This document shows positions 1-8,335 of a DNA stretch of 64,000 nucleotides, one piece after another. The notes under the pieces were generated by a model. That model saw nothing but the letters and a program-made list of their open reading frames with translations. It made no database searches and was not told where the DNA came from. The DNA is from Ruminococcaceae bacterium UBA1425 (GTDB lineage Bacteria > Bacillota > Clostridia > Oscillospirales > Acutalibacteraceae), in NCBI GenBank assembly GCA_002329365.1, contig DCUB01000012.1:1-64000 (forward strand), written 5' to 3'. Position 1 is the first letter of the stretch. Every line of letters begins with the position of its first letter. Made by a program: the position numbers and the translations under genes.

Positions 1-31
1 TTTCATGTTTACTTTACAGAGCCTAAAAACT

Positions 32-814
32 TTATTCCTCGCCCGTCACGACAACGGGGTTTACCGACGCACAGGAGTCGCCCCTGTAAAGCACCTCGCA
101 TTTTATTCTGACGCCGATATCGACGGGCTTCGGATCGTCGTCGAATGCTAAAAACATCGCCGCTTCACCGTAAATCGTATCGCCGAGCGTGAAGTCCTGA
201 ACGGCTCCGAAATATGTGCTCTTAATTTCCCCCCTGCCGGAAACGTCGAGAGTCTTTGTGCTCATTGCCGTTGTCAGCTTGTATAGCTTATCGTTCTTTT
301 CGTCGGGAGTTATCGTAACCTGACTCTTGGCGTCCGACTCGAACGCCTCGGCGGAATAGATGATGTTTGTAAATTTACCGCCGTCGTATTCCAGTATGTG
401 AAGGTCCTCGTTATGGTTTGTCTCGCCGACACTGCGGAGCAGCGAAACGGCAAGCTCCTTTTTACCGTCGCCGTTGTAGTCGCTCATGAATATTTCCGGG
501 ACGGAGGTTGCTTTGATGTACGTCCAATCAAAATACTGGAGCGTTTTCTCGTACCGTATAAATAATCCGTACTTGCCCTTCTGGTTCACGTCGTAAACAT
601 AAACCCCGTCTTCGGGCAGCGAAGCCACAAGCGGAAAGTCGACGGAAAAGTATATGTCGTGGTCTGTCTGAAGCTCGTCGGAAAGCGACGCCGCTTCAAT
701 CGTTATATCCTCCGGGACGTCGACAAGCCTGTATTTCCCCGACAGCCTCGCGCAGCCGGAAAGCGTCAGAAGAAGAAACACAGCGGCGAGAGCGGCACTT
801 GTTGTTCGTTTCAT
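32..814 (-). CDS. Predicted lipoprotein with a calcium-loop-like motif
   Basis: A 260-residue protein with a lipoprotein signal peptide: basic start, hydrophobic stretch and lipobox LSGC ending at about residue 21, so it should be lipidated and held on the outer face of the membrane. Around residues 112-121 lies DYNGDGKKEL, which resembles the Asp/Asn/Gly-rich calcium loops of FG-GAP/VCBS-type repeats. No catalytic motif is recognised. Its start overlaps the stop of the upstream GtrA gene by four bases (ATGA), so the two are translationally coupled and probably work together at the envelope. Function unknown. Confidence 0.75.
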   Translation of the reverse strand: MKRTTSAALAAVFLLLTLSGCARLSGKYRLVDVPEDITIEAASLSDELQTDHDIYFSVDFPLVASLPEDGVYVYDVNQKGKYGLFIRYEKTLQYFDWTYIKATSVPEIFMSDYNGDGKKELAVSLLRSVGETNHNEDLHILEYDGGKFTNIIYSAEAFESDAKSQVTITPDEKNDKLYKLTTAMSTKTLDVSGRGEIKSTYFGAVQDFTLGDTIYGEAAMFLAFDDDPKPVDIGVRIKCEVLYRGDSCASVNPVVVTGEE

Positions 815-1335
815 GCAACATCATCCTTTGCCTTAAATACAAACAGCTTGCTGAAAACATAGTTGAGAACGACGACGACCACCTGCACAATGAGCTTTGC
901 TATCATCTCGTTCACCGACATGATACTGACGAACAGAAACATCAGTCCGGTGTCAATAAGAAGTGTCGTAAGCCGCGCGCCGAAAAAGCCCGCCATTTCT
1001 TTCATAACAGTCGCCTTTTCGCGGGACCTTGAGTTGAAAACATAAAGCTTGTTTGTGACGAAGCCGAAGAAAACGGCGCATATCCACGAAAGAACGTTTG
1101 AGTCGATGTACGCGTAATCCTGCCCGTCTCTGAACAGCCCGGCGACGCCTTGCCAGCCGATTGCCGAAAACAGGCGGTTGAACAGCCAGAACGAGCCGAC
1201 GGCAACAGCGGTGGTAAGCGCTCCGACAAACAGGTACATAATCATTTCCCTGTTGAAAATGATACCCGTCAGCCTGTTTTCGTTCAGTATTTTGTAGAGC
1301 CTTATGCTCTCGACACGTTTCCAGAATCTGTCCAT
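811..1335 (-). CDS. GtrA-family membrane protein
   Basis: A 174-residue protein with four predicted membrane segments (about residues 35-55, 75-100, 112-132, 143-163) and the GtrA-like pattern of a first helix in LFVGALTTAVAVGSFW followed by a second helix ending FVTNKLYVF and a final FVFKAK. GtrA proteins help move lipid-linked sugars across the membrane during surface polysaccharide or teichoic acid glycosylation. The start at 1335 is chosen over an upstream in-frame start at 1461 because it follows a GGAGGAAG ribosome binding site and removes a basic, non-homologous leader. No polyprenyl-glycosyltransferase partner is adjacent; the co-transcribed gene encodes a lipoprotein. Confidence 0.85.
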   Translation of the reverse strand: MDRFWKRVESIRLYKILNENRLTGIIFNREMIMYLFVGALTTAVAVGSFWLFNRLFSAIGWQGVAGLFRDGQDYAYIDSNVLSWICAVFFGFVTNKLYVFNSRSREKATVMKEMAGFFGARLTTLLIDTGLMFLFVSIMSVNEMIAKLIVQVVVVVLNYVFSKLFVFKAKDDVA

Positions 1336-1461
1336 ACTTCCTCCGCTCAAGAACGCCCGGGGCCGCGTGATGCAACCCCGGAAATTGTAGTGTTTTTGGT
1401 GTTCGAGCGCACGCCGGTGAGCCGGGCGCCGACCTCCGGTAATACGAATGGCATTGTGCAA

Positions 1462-1491
1462 ATATTACTATAAAGGCGCCCCGAATGTCAA
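1462..1491 (-). promoter_or_regulatory. Sigma-A type promoter for the gtrA-lipoprotein pair
   Basis: On the minus strand there is TTGACA (1486-1491), an 18-base spacer and TAATAT (1462-1467). Transcription would begin near 1455, leaving a GC-rich leader of about 120 bases before the GtrA start that can fold extensively; no known riboswitch class is recognised in it. Confidence 0.6.
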
Positions 1492-1511
1492 CAGGCCGAG
1501 GATTCGATTTC

Positions 1512-1668
1512 ATACTAATTCCAATTAACCCATAGCGATTACTTTTTGGTCTCTTTTGCGTTCTGCTGAGTTTTCCTCCTCGCCATGCGTCAGTATGGCT
1601 TCGTCGTCAGCCCTGATAACACAAAAAAACCTAAAAATTTTATCGCTATGTTTAAATGGAATCAGTAT
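1512..1668. mobile_element. MITE-like element with ~27-bp terminal inverted repeats
   Basis: The left end (1512-1539) and the reverse complement of the right end (1642-1668) share ATACT-A/G-ATTCCA, a short TTAA core and CATAGCGAT, differing at only a few positions and one indel. TA dinucleotides at the edges would fit an IS630/Tc1-type target duplication. The 157-base element has no transposase, as expected for a miniature inverted-repeat element. Its right repeat overlaps the stop codon of the aconitase X small-subunit gene. Family assignment is inference; the inverted repeat itself is visible. Confidence 0.7.
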
Positions 1669-2114
1669 CAGTCCACCGTTACGGTACCGTCCGGGGCAAC
1701 CGAAATCTTCATGCCGTCCTTGACATAGTTTAAGAATTCTTCGCCCAGATTATCGACGGCGACGATTGAGCCGTCCGTCCACACGTCGGAGAGGATAACG
1801 CCGGCCGCCGCAAGGGAGTCAATAGGCTGCGAAAACAGCATCGCGCTCGGTGCTATGCCGAGGGCGCAGACGCTGTAAAGCACCATGCCGCCCGTCGTAG
1901 AGCCGATTGTCTGTGGCAGGCAAAGCGCCTTTTTCGTCAGGTTCTTTTTGTACAGGTCGGGGTTGTTCTGGTCGGAGCAGATGACCTCCGAAGCCTTTTT
2001 AAGCGCACTTTTCTGGAAGGACGCCAGTGTGTTTACGCCCTGGCGGGAAACAACCGCGTCAATCCTATCTATTGTGCCCGCAATTACGGGACGGCCCTTA
2101 AATATTTTACTCAT
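1668..2114 (-). CDS. Aconitase X small (swivel, DUF126) subunit
   Basis: A 148-residue protein matching the swivel-domain subunit of aconitase X, with the glycine-rich segment IGSTTGGMVLYSV (about 72-84) and the run APSAMLFSQPIDSLAAAGVIL (about 91-111) typical of DUF126. In split enzymes it closes over the active site of the large subunit. It follows the large-subunit gene with one base between them, so they form one operon. Known split aconitase X enzymes include cis-3-hydroxy-L-proline dehydratases and archaeal phosphomevalonate dehydratase; which substrate applies here cannot be read from sequence. Its TGA stop lies at the edge of the adjacent MITE-like element. Confidence 0.85.
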   Translation of the reverse strand: MSKIFKGRPVIAGTIDRIDAVVSRQGVNTLASFQKSALKKASEVICSDQNNPDLYKKNLTKKALCLPQTIGSTTGGMVLYSVCALGIAPSAMLFSQPIDSLAAAGVILSDVWTDGSIVAVDNLGEEFLNYVKDGMKISVAPDGTVTVD

Positions 2115-2115
2115 T

Positions 2116-3417
2116 TTAAAAACCTCCCTTTACGGCGACAGCCGCTATCTCGTCATCGGTTAAGTAACGTGCTGTCGTATAGGTGCGCAGCTTGTTTGAA
2201 TTTGTGATGACGGGCTTTTTGCCGCACAGCGGGTTGTTCATATACATCAGCGGGCAGATGCTCGTCAGCTTTATACCGAAGCCGATAAGCTTGTCATAAG
2301 CCGCCTTGTTTTCCCTGATAAAGCGCTCCAGCACCTCAGGCGCCGCCGAGAGAATGACGGACATTCCGACCTTTTTCCTGCCCTGCTTTTTAAGCTCGTT
2401 TTCAAAGCGTCCCGTCCATTCGTCAAGCTGGGCGAAGGTGAGGTGGGGACAGCCGATAAAGCAGCGCACGGGCTTCGCGTCGGGATTCTTCTCCCACGCG
2501 CCTATTTTCGGGTAGCTGCTCCTGATGCGCTCAAGCTCCGCGTCGTCGATGACGTATGTTTTTGCTCCGTCACGGATAAGCCCGGTTCCGAGCTCTGCCG
2601 CTTCGGGTGTGAGATTTTCGACGTGATACAGCCCGACCGCGCCGTTTGACGCCGTGGCCGCGCCCATATCCTTGAGGTAGGCCTTAGCGGTGCCGTTCAG
2701 CTCCGTGCCGATAAACCTGTCAAGCCCCCTGATGAACGGGACCTCCTCCATAACCTTCATGCCTATAGCGGAACCGAGTATCTGCGCCTCCGGCTTTTTT
2801 GTCGTTTTGACCTCTATAATCCACGTTGCTTTTCTTCCCTCATCCGTCAGCAGGTCAAATTCGGGGACCTTGCCGAGTATCGAGCCGAACAGCTCTATAA
2901 TACCCGAGTTCCTGTTGCAGCGCGCGCCTATAACGGAGTTTGCGTATACGACCGCCGACGACTCCGCCCATGACAGGATATCGCCCTTTTTCGGCGTGTT
3001 GCCGACCTCGTCAAGGTAGCATGTGCAGGTGAACGACTTTGAGCTCTTGAGACCGAGCTTTTGAAGCTGTGCCTCATACGGTGTCTGCATACCGTAAATA
3101 ATCTTGTTGAACACAAGCTTTTCAAGTGGATTGCACTTTACGTTGTCGTAATCAATCGGGCGCGGGTCGACGGTAAACGTCTCGTCTACCTTAAGCCCTC
3201 CGGCGATAAGCTCATCCATGATTGAAAAAACGGGTTTGAGAACGGAAATGCCGAAGCTTGTGACAAGATGACCCTTGCCTGTGACGGGAACAAACCTTTG
3301 GGCGTTAAAGGCGTCGCCGTACAGTACGAGTGATTTCATCACTTTTGCCAATGCTTCGCCTTTCGAGCCGTTGAGGATAGCTTCCTCATCGGGTGTCAAA
3401 TTCATGTTATACTTCAT
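2116..3417 (-). CDS. Aconitase X large (catalytic) subunit
   Basis: A 433-residue aconitase X catalytic subunit. It opens with LTPDEEAILNG, has the early CTCYLDEVGNTP and ARCNRNSG segments, and the C-terminal CFIGCPHLTFAQLDEW, which matches the family's conserved Cys-Pro-His region near the active site. The family dehydrates hydroxylated carboxylic acids; bacterial members commonly act on cis-3-hydroxy-L-proline. A second possible start lies four residues downstream (3405); neither has a strong ribosome binding site. The flavin oxidoreductase gene ends 132 bases upstream on the same strand, suggesting a shared catabolic unit, possibly for proline derivatives, which is inference. Confidence 0.88.
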   Translation of the reverse strand: MKYNMNLTPDEEAILNGSKGEALAKVMKSLVLYGDAFNAQRFVPVTGKGHLVTSFGISVLKPVFSIMDELIAGGLKVDETFTVDPRPIDYDNVKCNPLEKLVFNKIIYGMQTPYEAQLQKLGLKSSKSFTCTCYLDEVGNTPKKGDILSWAESSAVVYANSVIGARCNRNSGIIELFGSILGKVPEFDLLTDEGRKATWIIEVKTTKKPEAQILGSAIGMKVMEEVPFIRGLDRFIGTELNGTAKAYLKDMGAATASNGAVGLYHVENLTPEAAELGTGLIRDGAKTYVIDDAELERIRSSYPKIGAWEKNPDAKPVRCFIGCPHLTFAQLDEWTGRFENELKKQGRKKVGMSVILSAAPEVLERFIRENKAAYDKLIGFGIKLTSICPLMYMNNPLCGKKPVITNSNKLRTYTTARYLTDDEIAAVAVKGGF

Positions 3418-3549
3418 TTTTGACTATATAATATTCATCTTTATAATGATGAATAATTTCCCTTTCTTTATTTTTTGTCGTTGCCGCCGTGATACACGGC
3501 AGCGGCGGTAAATTTCAGCCTGTCCGCATTTTTGCGGGTTAATCCATTC

Positions 3550-5829
3550 TTACAGATTCAGCGCGCACCTGTATCCGGCCTTTGTCGCCTCAAAGACCTT
3601 GCCGCCCTGGAAGCTGTCGCCGATATTGTAAACCTCCGACGTGTTTAACGACTTCTGGAGCTGCAGGAACAGGCTTTCGTCCGGACGCCCGCCGCCGGCA
3701 AGTACAACAAGGTCGGCGGGGATGAATTCCTCGACAGACTCGTCCTTAATCTTCGGCGCGAGCGGGTTGAGAATGTTCTCGGGCAGTATCGGATTCCATG
3801 AAAGGTACGGGTCGGGCACTGTCTTCGAGCGGTTTCTAAGCACCTTGACGCCGCCGTTGCCGGCAGCTCCGCCGCCGCCGAAAGCTATGAGCTTTGTGCA
3901 GTTTAACAGCCTGATGCCCGCGTCGTACATATATTTCAGCATGTATCCCCTGTTTGCCGTGCAGACGTGGTTCATGAAGTATTGCGTCATCTCGACTACC
4001 GTAACCTCGAGACCCAGCTCCTTATTAAGGAAATATGCCGTTTCGCAGCCGACGACGCCGCCGCCTATTACAACCGCCTTCCGCGCGTCCTTTGCCAGCG
4101 CGGGGTTGTCGAGCAGCTCGACCGCAAGGCATAAGTTCGCGCCTTCGACTCCGGGAAGATTGAAAATACAGTCCTTTGTGCCGATGGCAACCACTATCTT
4201 GTCAAAGCCCTCCGCTTTAAAAAGCGCGGGCGTAGCCTCGGTATTGAGCTTTATATCAAGGTCGTAATCCCTGACGGTGCGCAGGCAGAGATCCTTTAAA
4301 TAGTCAAGATAATTCGCGACGTCAAACTTGATTTTCGGTACGCTGCCGGGGTTTAAGCGCCCGCCGATTCTGCCGCTTTTTTCGTAAAGCGTGACGGTGT
4401 GACCCCTTTGCGCAGCCGTAACGGCGCACATAATGCCCGCAGGTCCTCCGCCCACAACGGCAATTTTCTTCGGGGCGTCGGCCGGCTCCGGAATCTCGGG
4501 GAATATCTCCTCAAACGACGTTCTCGGGTTGACGGCGCACTGCGGGTGCCCGCCCTCCACAAACTCGTTTATGCACGCCTCCTGGCAGCCGATGCAGGGG
4601 CAGATTTCGCTTACCCTGCCCGTTCTTGCCTTATTAGGCCACTGCGGGTCGGCAAGCAGCGGGCGGCCGAGCATTACCATATCACACAGCTTGTCGCGCA
4701 GCGCCCTTTCGGCAAGATCGGGATATCCCAGCTTGCCCACGCCGACTACGGGAACGGGTACGCCGGCGTTTGATACTATGTTATTCTTTTCAAGATAATC
4801 CTTTGCGATTTTCGCTATTTCAAGATAGCATCCGGGCGGCATCGGTCCGGGCGGGTGCGGCAGCCACCAGTTGTCGTAGCAGCCGAGGTCGACGTCGAAG
4901 ATATCTACGCCCGCCGCCACAAGATTTTTCATGTACTCAAGCGTCATTTCGATTGTTCTGCCGTTTTTGAACTTCTTAAGCTCTTTCCTGTCCATCCTGT
5001 CGCCGTAGGTTTCGTTCAGCGCGAGCGAGAGGTCTATTCTGTACATAATCGGGTAATCGTCGCCCGTGCGCTCCCTGATTTTTTTGACAACGTCAATGCC
5101 GAACGCCTGCCAGTCGGCGTATCTGCCGAATTTGCGGCGGTTGAAGGCGGGGTTCGTCATCTGCTCAAGCAGGTAGCCCTCGTGGCCGTGCAGGTAAACG
5201 CCGTCTAAGCCCATAGCCTTTGAGTCCGCCGCGGCCTGACCCATATTGTTAATAAGCTTATGAATTTTTACGGCGGAAAGCGGAAGACACGGAACCTGAG
5301 GCATATACCAGCTCGGGTTGACCGAAGCGGAGTTCGGGAACTTCAGCTCGTTGACAAGGCATTGGGGATTTCCCACCCTGCCGAGCCCCGCCGACAGCTG
5401 GATGAAAATTCTCGACCCGTAGGCGTGGCAGCCCGCGGCAAGGTCACGCCAGCCGGCAAAGACAGTGCGGCTCCTGTCGATCCTCGGGAAATAGGAGAGC
5501 TTGCCAAGCTCCGTTATAGAATTGTCGATGCCGTGCGAGACGGGCACAAGACCGGTTGTTATAAGCCCGACTCCGCCCTTTGCCCTCTCGATAAAATAGG
5601 CAATCATCTTCTCGTTAGGACGGCCGGTTTCCTCGCACATGGAGATGTTCCCCATGGGTGCCATGACGAGCCTGTTTTTCACCGTCATTTTGTTGATGCG
5701 GATAGGCGAAAACATCTCGTCGTAGGGATAGAGCTCCGATGTCATTCTGCCGTCGTCCAGCGTTTTTCCGTCTCTGAACCAGTCGCCGTAAAAGTCGACC
5801 AGTTCCTGAACCTTTTTATCCTTGTTCAA
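3550..5829 (-). CDS. Old Yellow Enzyme/2,4-dienoyl-CoA reductase-like iron-sulfur flavoprotein
   Basis: A 759-residue protein of the FMN-FAD-[4Fe-4S] group that includes 2,4-dienoyl-CoA reductase, trimethylamine dehydrogenase and N-methylproline demethylases. Residues about 35-400 form the FMN-binding TIM barrel (FSPIRINKMTVKNRLVMAPMG near the start). A cluster motif CIGCQEAC followed by Cys after 11 residues lies near 415-435. FAD-binding IAVVGGGPAGI (about 464) and pyridine-nucleotide-binding AVVIGGGVVG (about 587) follow. It is longer than the usual 640-690 residues, with an extra N-terminal stretch of about 30. It lies upstream of the aconitase X genes on the same strand. Substrate unknown; demethylation or reduction of a proline derivative is only a contextual guess. 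Confidence 0.88.
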   Translation of the reverse strand: MNKDKKVQELVDFYGDWFRDGKTLDDGRMTSELYPYDEMFSPIRINKMTVKNRLVMAPMGNISMCEETGRPNEKMIAYFIERAKGGVGLITTGLVPVSHGIDNSITELGKLSYFPRIDRSRTVFAGWRDLAAGCHAYGSRIFIQLSAGLGRVGNPQCLVNELKFPNSASVNPSWYMPQVPCLPLSAVKIHKLINNMGQAAADSKAMGLDGVYLHGHEGYLLEQMTNPAFNRRKFGRYADWQAFGIDVVKKIRERTGDDYPIMYRIDLSLALNETYGDRMDRKELKKFKNGRTIEMTLEYMKNLVAAGVDIFDVDLGCYDNWWLPHPPGPMPPGCYLEIAKIAKDYLEKNNIVSNAGVPVPVVGVGKLGYPDLAERALRDKLCDMVMLGRPLLADPQWPNKARTGRVSEICPCIGCQEACINEFVEGGHPQCAVNPRTSFEEIFPEIPEPADAPKKIAVVGGGPAGIMCAVTAAQRGHTVTLYEKSGRIGGRLNPGSVPKIKFDVANYLDYLKDLCLRTVRDYDLDIKLNTEATPALFKAEGFDKIVVAIGTKDCIFNLPGVEGANLCLAVELLDNPALAKDARKAVVIGGGVVGCETAYFLNKELGLEVTVVEMTQYFMNHVCTANRGYMLKYMYDAGIRLLNCTKLIAFGGGGAAGNGGVKVLRNRSKTVPDPYLSWNPILPENILNPLAPKIKDESVEEFIPADLVVLAGGGRPDESLFLQLQKSLNTSEVYNIGDSFQGGKVFEATKAGYRCALNL

Positions 5830-6086
5830 ATGTGACCCTCCTTAAATCCGCGGCACAAAGGCGCAGGCGGCAAACCGTATTAAGGTCACACGCGCAGCAG
5901 GCCTCCAAGCCGTTTCGGAAACATTGATACCCGTTTCTGATATGGGAACTGCGAAGCACTTTCACCGTCAAAGATTATATCACCCGGTTAGTTCAAAGTC
6001 AAGGCGGCAGCCCTGCCATTATTACAAATTAACTTGGAAATCGACAAGCGGATGTCTTCATGCCGCGGCGCTAAATAACGGCGCAC

Positions 6087-6115
6087 TTGACACTTGCGCA
6101 GAAAAGAAATAAAAT
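6087..6115 (+). promoter_or_regulatory. Promoter of the first secreted hydrolase gene
   Basis: TTGACA (6087-6092), a 17-base spacer and TAAAAT (6110-6115), about 33 bases upstream of the chosen start. The rest of 5830-6086 between the divergent genes shows no open frame with coding character and no clear minus-strand promoter. Confidence 0.7.
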
Positions 6116-6147
6116 ATGAATTATCAGATAATAAGGGAAGTGCTGAA

Positions 6148-8064
6148 ATGAAAAAACCTTACGGCAAGATTGCACGATATCTCTCTTTGCTTACGGCTTT
6201 GCTTCTGCTTCTGCCCACGGCTTCCTTGCCCGTTTCCGCCAAAGAACCAGAAGCAAAAGTAACGCTTGCCGGAGCGCTTGAAAACGAAGGCTTCGAAGTC
6301 ACATCCTTTTCTTTCGGCTCCGACGGCGCGGCAAACGGAGAAACGGTTCCGACTGTGATTGTACCGGGCTTCGGTCAGTCAAAGGTTTTTATTCTTGACG
6401 GGGACGGAAATTACATATTAAACGGCGAGGGAAAGCCGCAGACAGTTATTCCGTTTCGGTATGAGCTGGACTTTAAAAAGCTTATAGCAAAGCTTCTGCC
6501 GCCGCTTTTAGGTTCCGTTTTTACGCAGAGCGACTTCTTTTTTTCACGCACTGTTTATAACACGCTCGCCGACGTGCTGAAGCCGGTAAGCGCAGACGAA
6601 AACGGGTACTGCGCCACAATGCGGGAAGAGATTTACGAGGGCAGCATGAAGGGCTGCACGGAGGAGCAGAAGTCATACATATACGGCGAGGTGCCTCTGC
6701 GCGAATACACGTCCGTCGCGGGCGAGGAAAACCTTTATTATTTTTCCTACAACAGCTTCGGCAATATGCTGACGATTACGGAGCGGCTTATTGAATACTT
6801 AGACACAGTCAAGCGCGAAACAGGCTCCGACAAGGTTAACCTGTGCTTTATAAGCCTCGGCGGTTCCATTGCCGACATGCTGCTTGAGCTTTGCCTTAAT
6901 GAGGATTTCGCCACCCCCGAAAAGAGGGAAGAAATAGCCGGCAGCATTAACGAAATCCTGTTTGTTATTCCCGCCGCCGACGGCTCCATGATGTTTTCCG
7001 ACATATATTCCGGGAATATAAGCGACGAGGACCATATGCTTTACCGCGATATATGGACCTCCATGATGGACGGCTACACGGGCTACCTTATAGGGCTCGG
7101 CTTAAGGCTCCTGCCGTCATGGGTGCTTAAAAGTGTTATTAACAGCGCTCTTGACGCTCTGCGCGACTCGTTCCTTATAAACTGCACAATGATGTGGGGG
7201 CTTGTCCCGTCCTCATCATACGAAGCTCTGGCGGAAAAATATCTGTCGGACGACGCGCACAGAGATATTAGGCGTCAGTTAGACATGTTCCACGAAGCAC
7301 AGTTTAACATGAAGGAACACCTGCAATACCTCATGGACGAATGGGATGTACGCGTTTACGCGCTTACCGAGTACGATTATCCCGGCTATAAATTCGTCAA
7401 GTCGTGGGACGACGTTAACGGCGACGGGCTTATACACCTCTCGTCGGCGTCCTTCGGCGCACACTCCGTGCCTTCGGGTCAGACCTTACCCGACGGCTAT
7501 GTTCAGCAGAACACAAGCGCAAACTGCTCTGACACTTCGCACAACCACATTTCGCCCGACCGTGTCGTCGACGCCTCGACAGGGCTGCTGCCCGACACCA
7601 CATGGTATTTTGACGGCCAGGCGCATGAGCAGACAATCTGGAACGGCGTAATAGTGACGCTTTTATGCAAGATACTGCTTGACGACGAAATAACCGATGT
7701 TTACTCCGACCCACGTTATCCGCAGTTCATGTGCGGACGAAATACGAAAAAAATGAACGCCATAATAGCAGAGGCGACGGCTTTTCTCCGAAACGTCGGC
7801 GGCGGGATAGCACCTGCCGACCGTGAGGCGGTGGAAACGGCTCTTGCCGGCGCCGAACGGGCAAGGGACGACTATCTTGTGCCTTTAAACGAGTTCGACG
7901 AAGCGTATCAGGCGCTTTTCGACGCGCTTGTACGGGCAGGCTTATACATGCCCGCCGAAAAAACCTTTGCCGACAAAATTCAGCCGCCTCTCACAAAACT
8001 GCTTGCGTTTATTTCTGACCTGATGCTTAAAGTCAGGGGCGGAAAAGGTTTTTTCGAGCTGTAG
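6148..8064 (+). CDS. Secreted alpha/beta hydrolase (lipase-like), paralogue 1
   Basis: A 638-residue exported protein. A signal peptide covers about residues 1-30, ending near VSA-KEP. The alpha/beta hydrolase features are an oxyanion-type segment IVPGFGQS (about 68), the nucleophile elbow FISLGGS with Ser236, a likely acid in the SWDD region (about 430) and a likely catalytic His493. The same elements recur in the paralogue at 13.4-15.5 kb (Ser283, His529), supporting a working triad. The start at 6148 has a GGGAAG ribosome binding site; an in-frame upstream start at 6094 would lie within the promoter. LCAT-like or DUF676-like lipases are the nearest type I recognise; substrate unknown. Confidence 0.75.
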   Translation: MKKPYGKIARYLSLLTALLLLLPTASLPVSAKEPEAKVTLAGALENEGFEVTSFSFGSDGAANGETVPTVIVPGFGQSKVFILDGDGNYILNGEGKPQTVIPFRYELDFKKLIAKLLPPLLGSVFTQSDFFFSRTVYNTLADVLKPVSADENGYCATMREEIYEGSMKGCTEEQKSYIYGEVPLREYTSVAGEENLYYFSYNSFGNMLTITERLIEYLDTVKRETGSDKVNLCFISLGGSIADMLLELCLNEDFATPEKREEIAGSINEILFVIPAADGSMMFSDIYSGNISDEDHMLYRDIWTSMMDGYTGYLIGLGLRLLPSWVLKSVINSALDALRDSFLINCTMMWGLVPSSSYEALAEKYLSDDAHRDIRRQLDMFHEAQFNMKEHLQYLMDEWDVRVYALTEYDYPGYKFVKSWDDVNGDGLIHLSSASFGAHSVPSGQTLPDGYVQQNTSANCSDTSHNHISPDRVVDASTGLLPDTTWYFDGQAHEQTIWNGVIVTLLCKILLDDEITDVYSDPRYPQFMCGRNTKKMNAIIAEATAFLRNVGGGIAPADREAVETALAGAERARDDYLVPLNEFDEAYQALFDALVRAGLYMPAEKTFADKIQPPLTKLLAFISDLMLKVRGGKGFFEL

Positions 8065-8111
8065 TGAGTTTTTTCTTGGCAGGTTGTTAAGTTTAGGAAA
8101 CAGAATAGAAT

Positions 8112-8150
8112 AGCCCGGGCAACTCATTTACGAGATGCCCGGGTTGTCTT
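8112..8150 (+). terminator. Possible terminator after hydrolase 1
   Basis: The arms AGCCCGGGCA and TGCCCGGGTT form a stem around a loop of about 14 bases, followed by a T-rich GTCTTTAT stretch. It sits about 50 bases after the stop codon. Confidence 0.6.
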
Positions 8151-8187
8151 TATAGTTCACCCGTACAGGCGGGCTTTTTGTTATTTA

Positions 8188-8298
8188 CAGATCCTTCGGC
8201 GCATTGCACCTCAGGATGACAACTGGGAAACGGTGCTTCGCTCCTTAGGATGATATGTGGAATAAAACCTGTCATTCTGAGCGAAGCGGAGAATCTTT
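8188..8298. repeat. Two copies of a GTCATCCTGAG-type dispersed repeat
   Basis: A reverse-oriented copy at 8188-8222 (AGATCCTTCGG ... CTCAGGATGAC) and a forward copy at 8270-8298 (GTCATTCTGAGCGAAGCGGA, then GAATCTTT). A further forward copy lies at 50343-50378. These short repeats occur between genes in many bacterial genomes and have no known single function. The rest of the 8065-8335 gap shows nothing else. Confidence 0.75.
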
Positions 8299-8335
8299 AA
8301 AGCAAAGCGGTGTTGTCTTAAGAATTCACCGATAC

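Noticed and set aside
1336..1461. Riboswitch in the gtrA leader
   Set aside because: The leader is GC-rich and foldable but I recognise no conserved aptamer core.
5924..6112. A 62-residue plus-strand frame before hydrolase 1
   Set aside because: No ribosome site, and it overlaps the promoter of the next gene.
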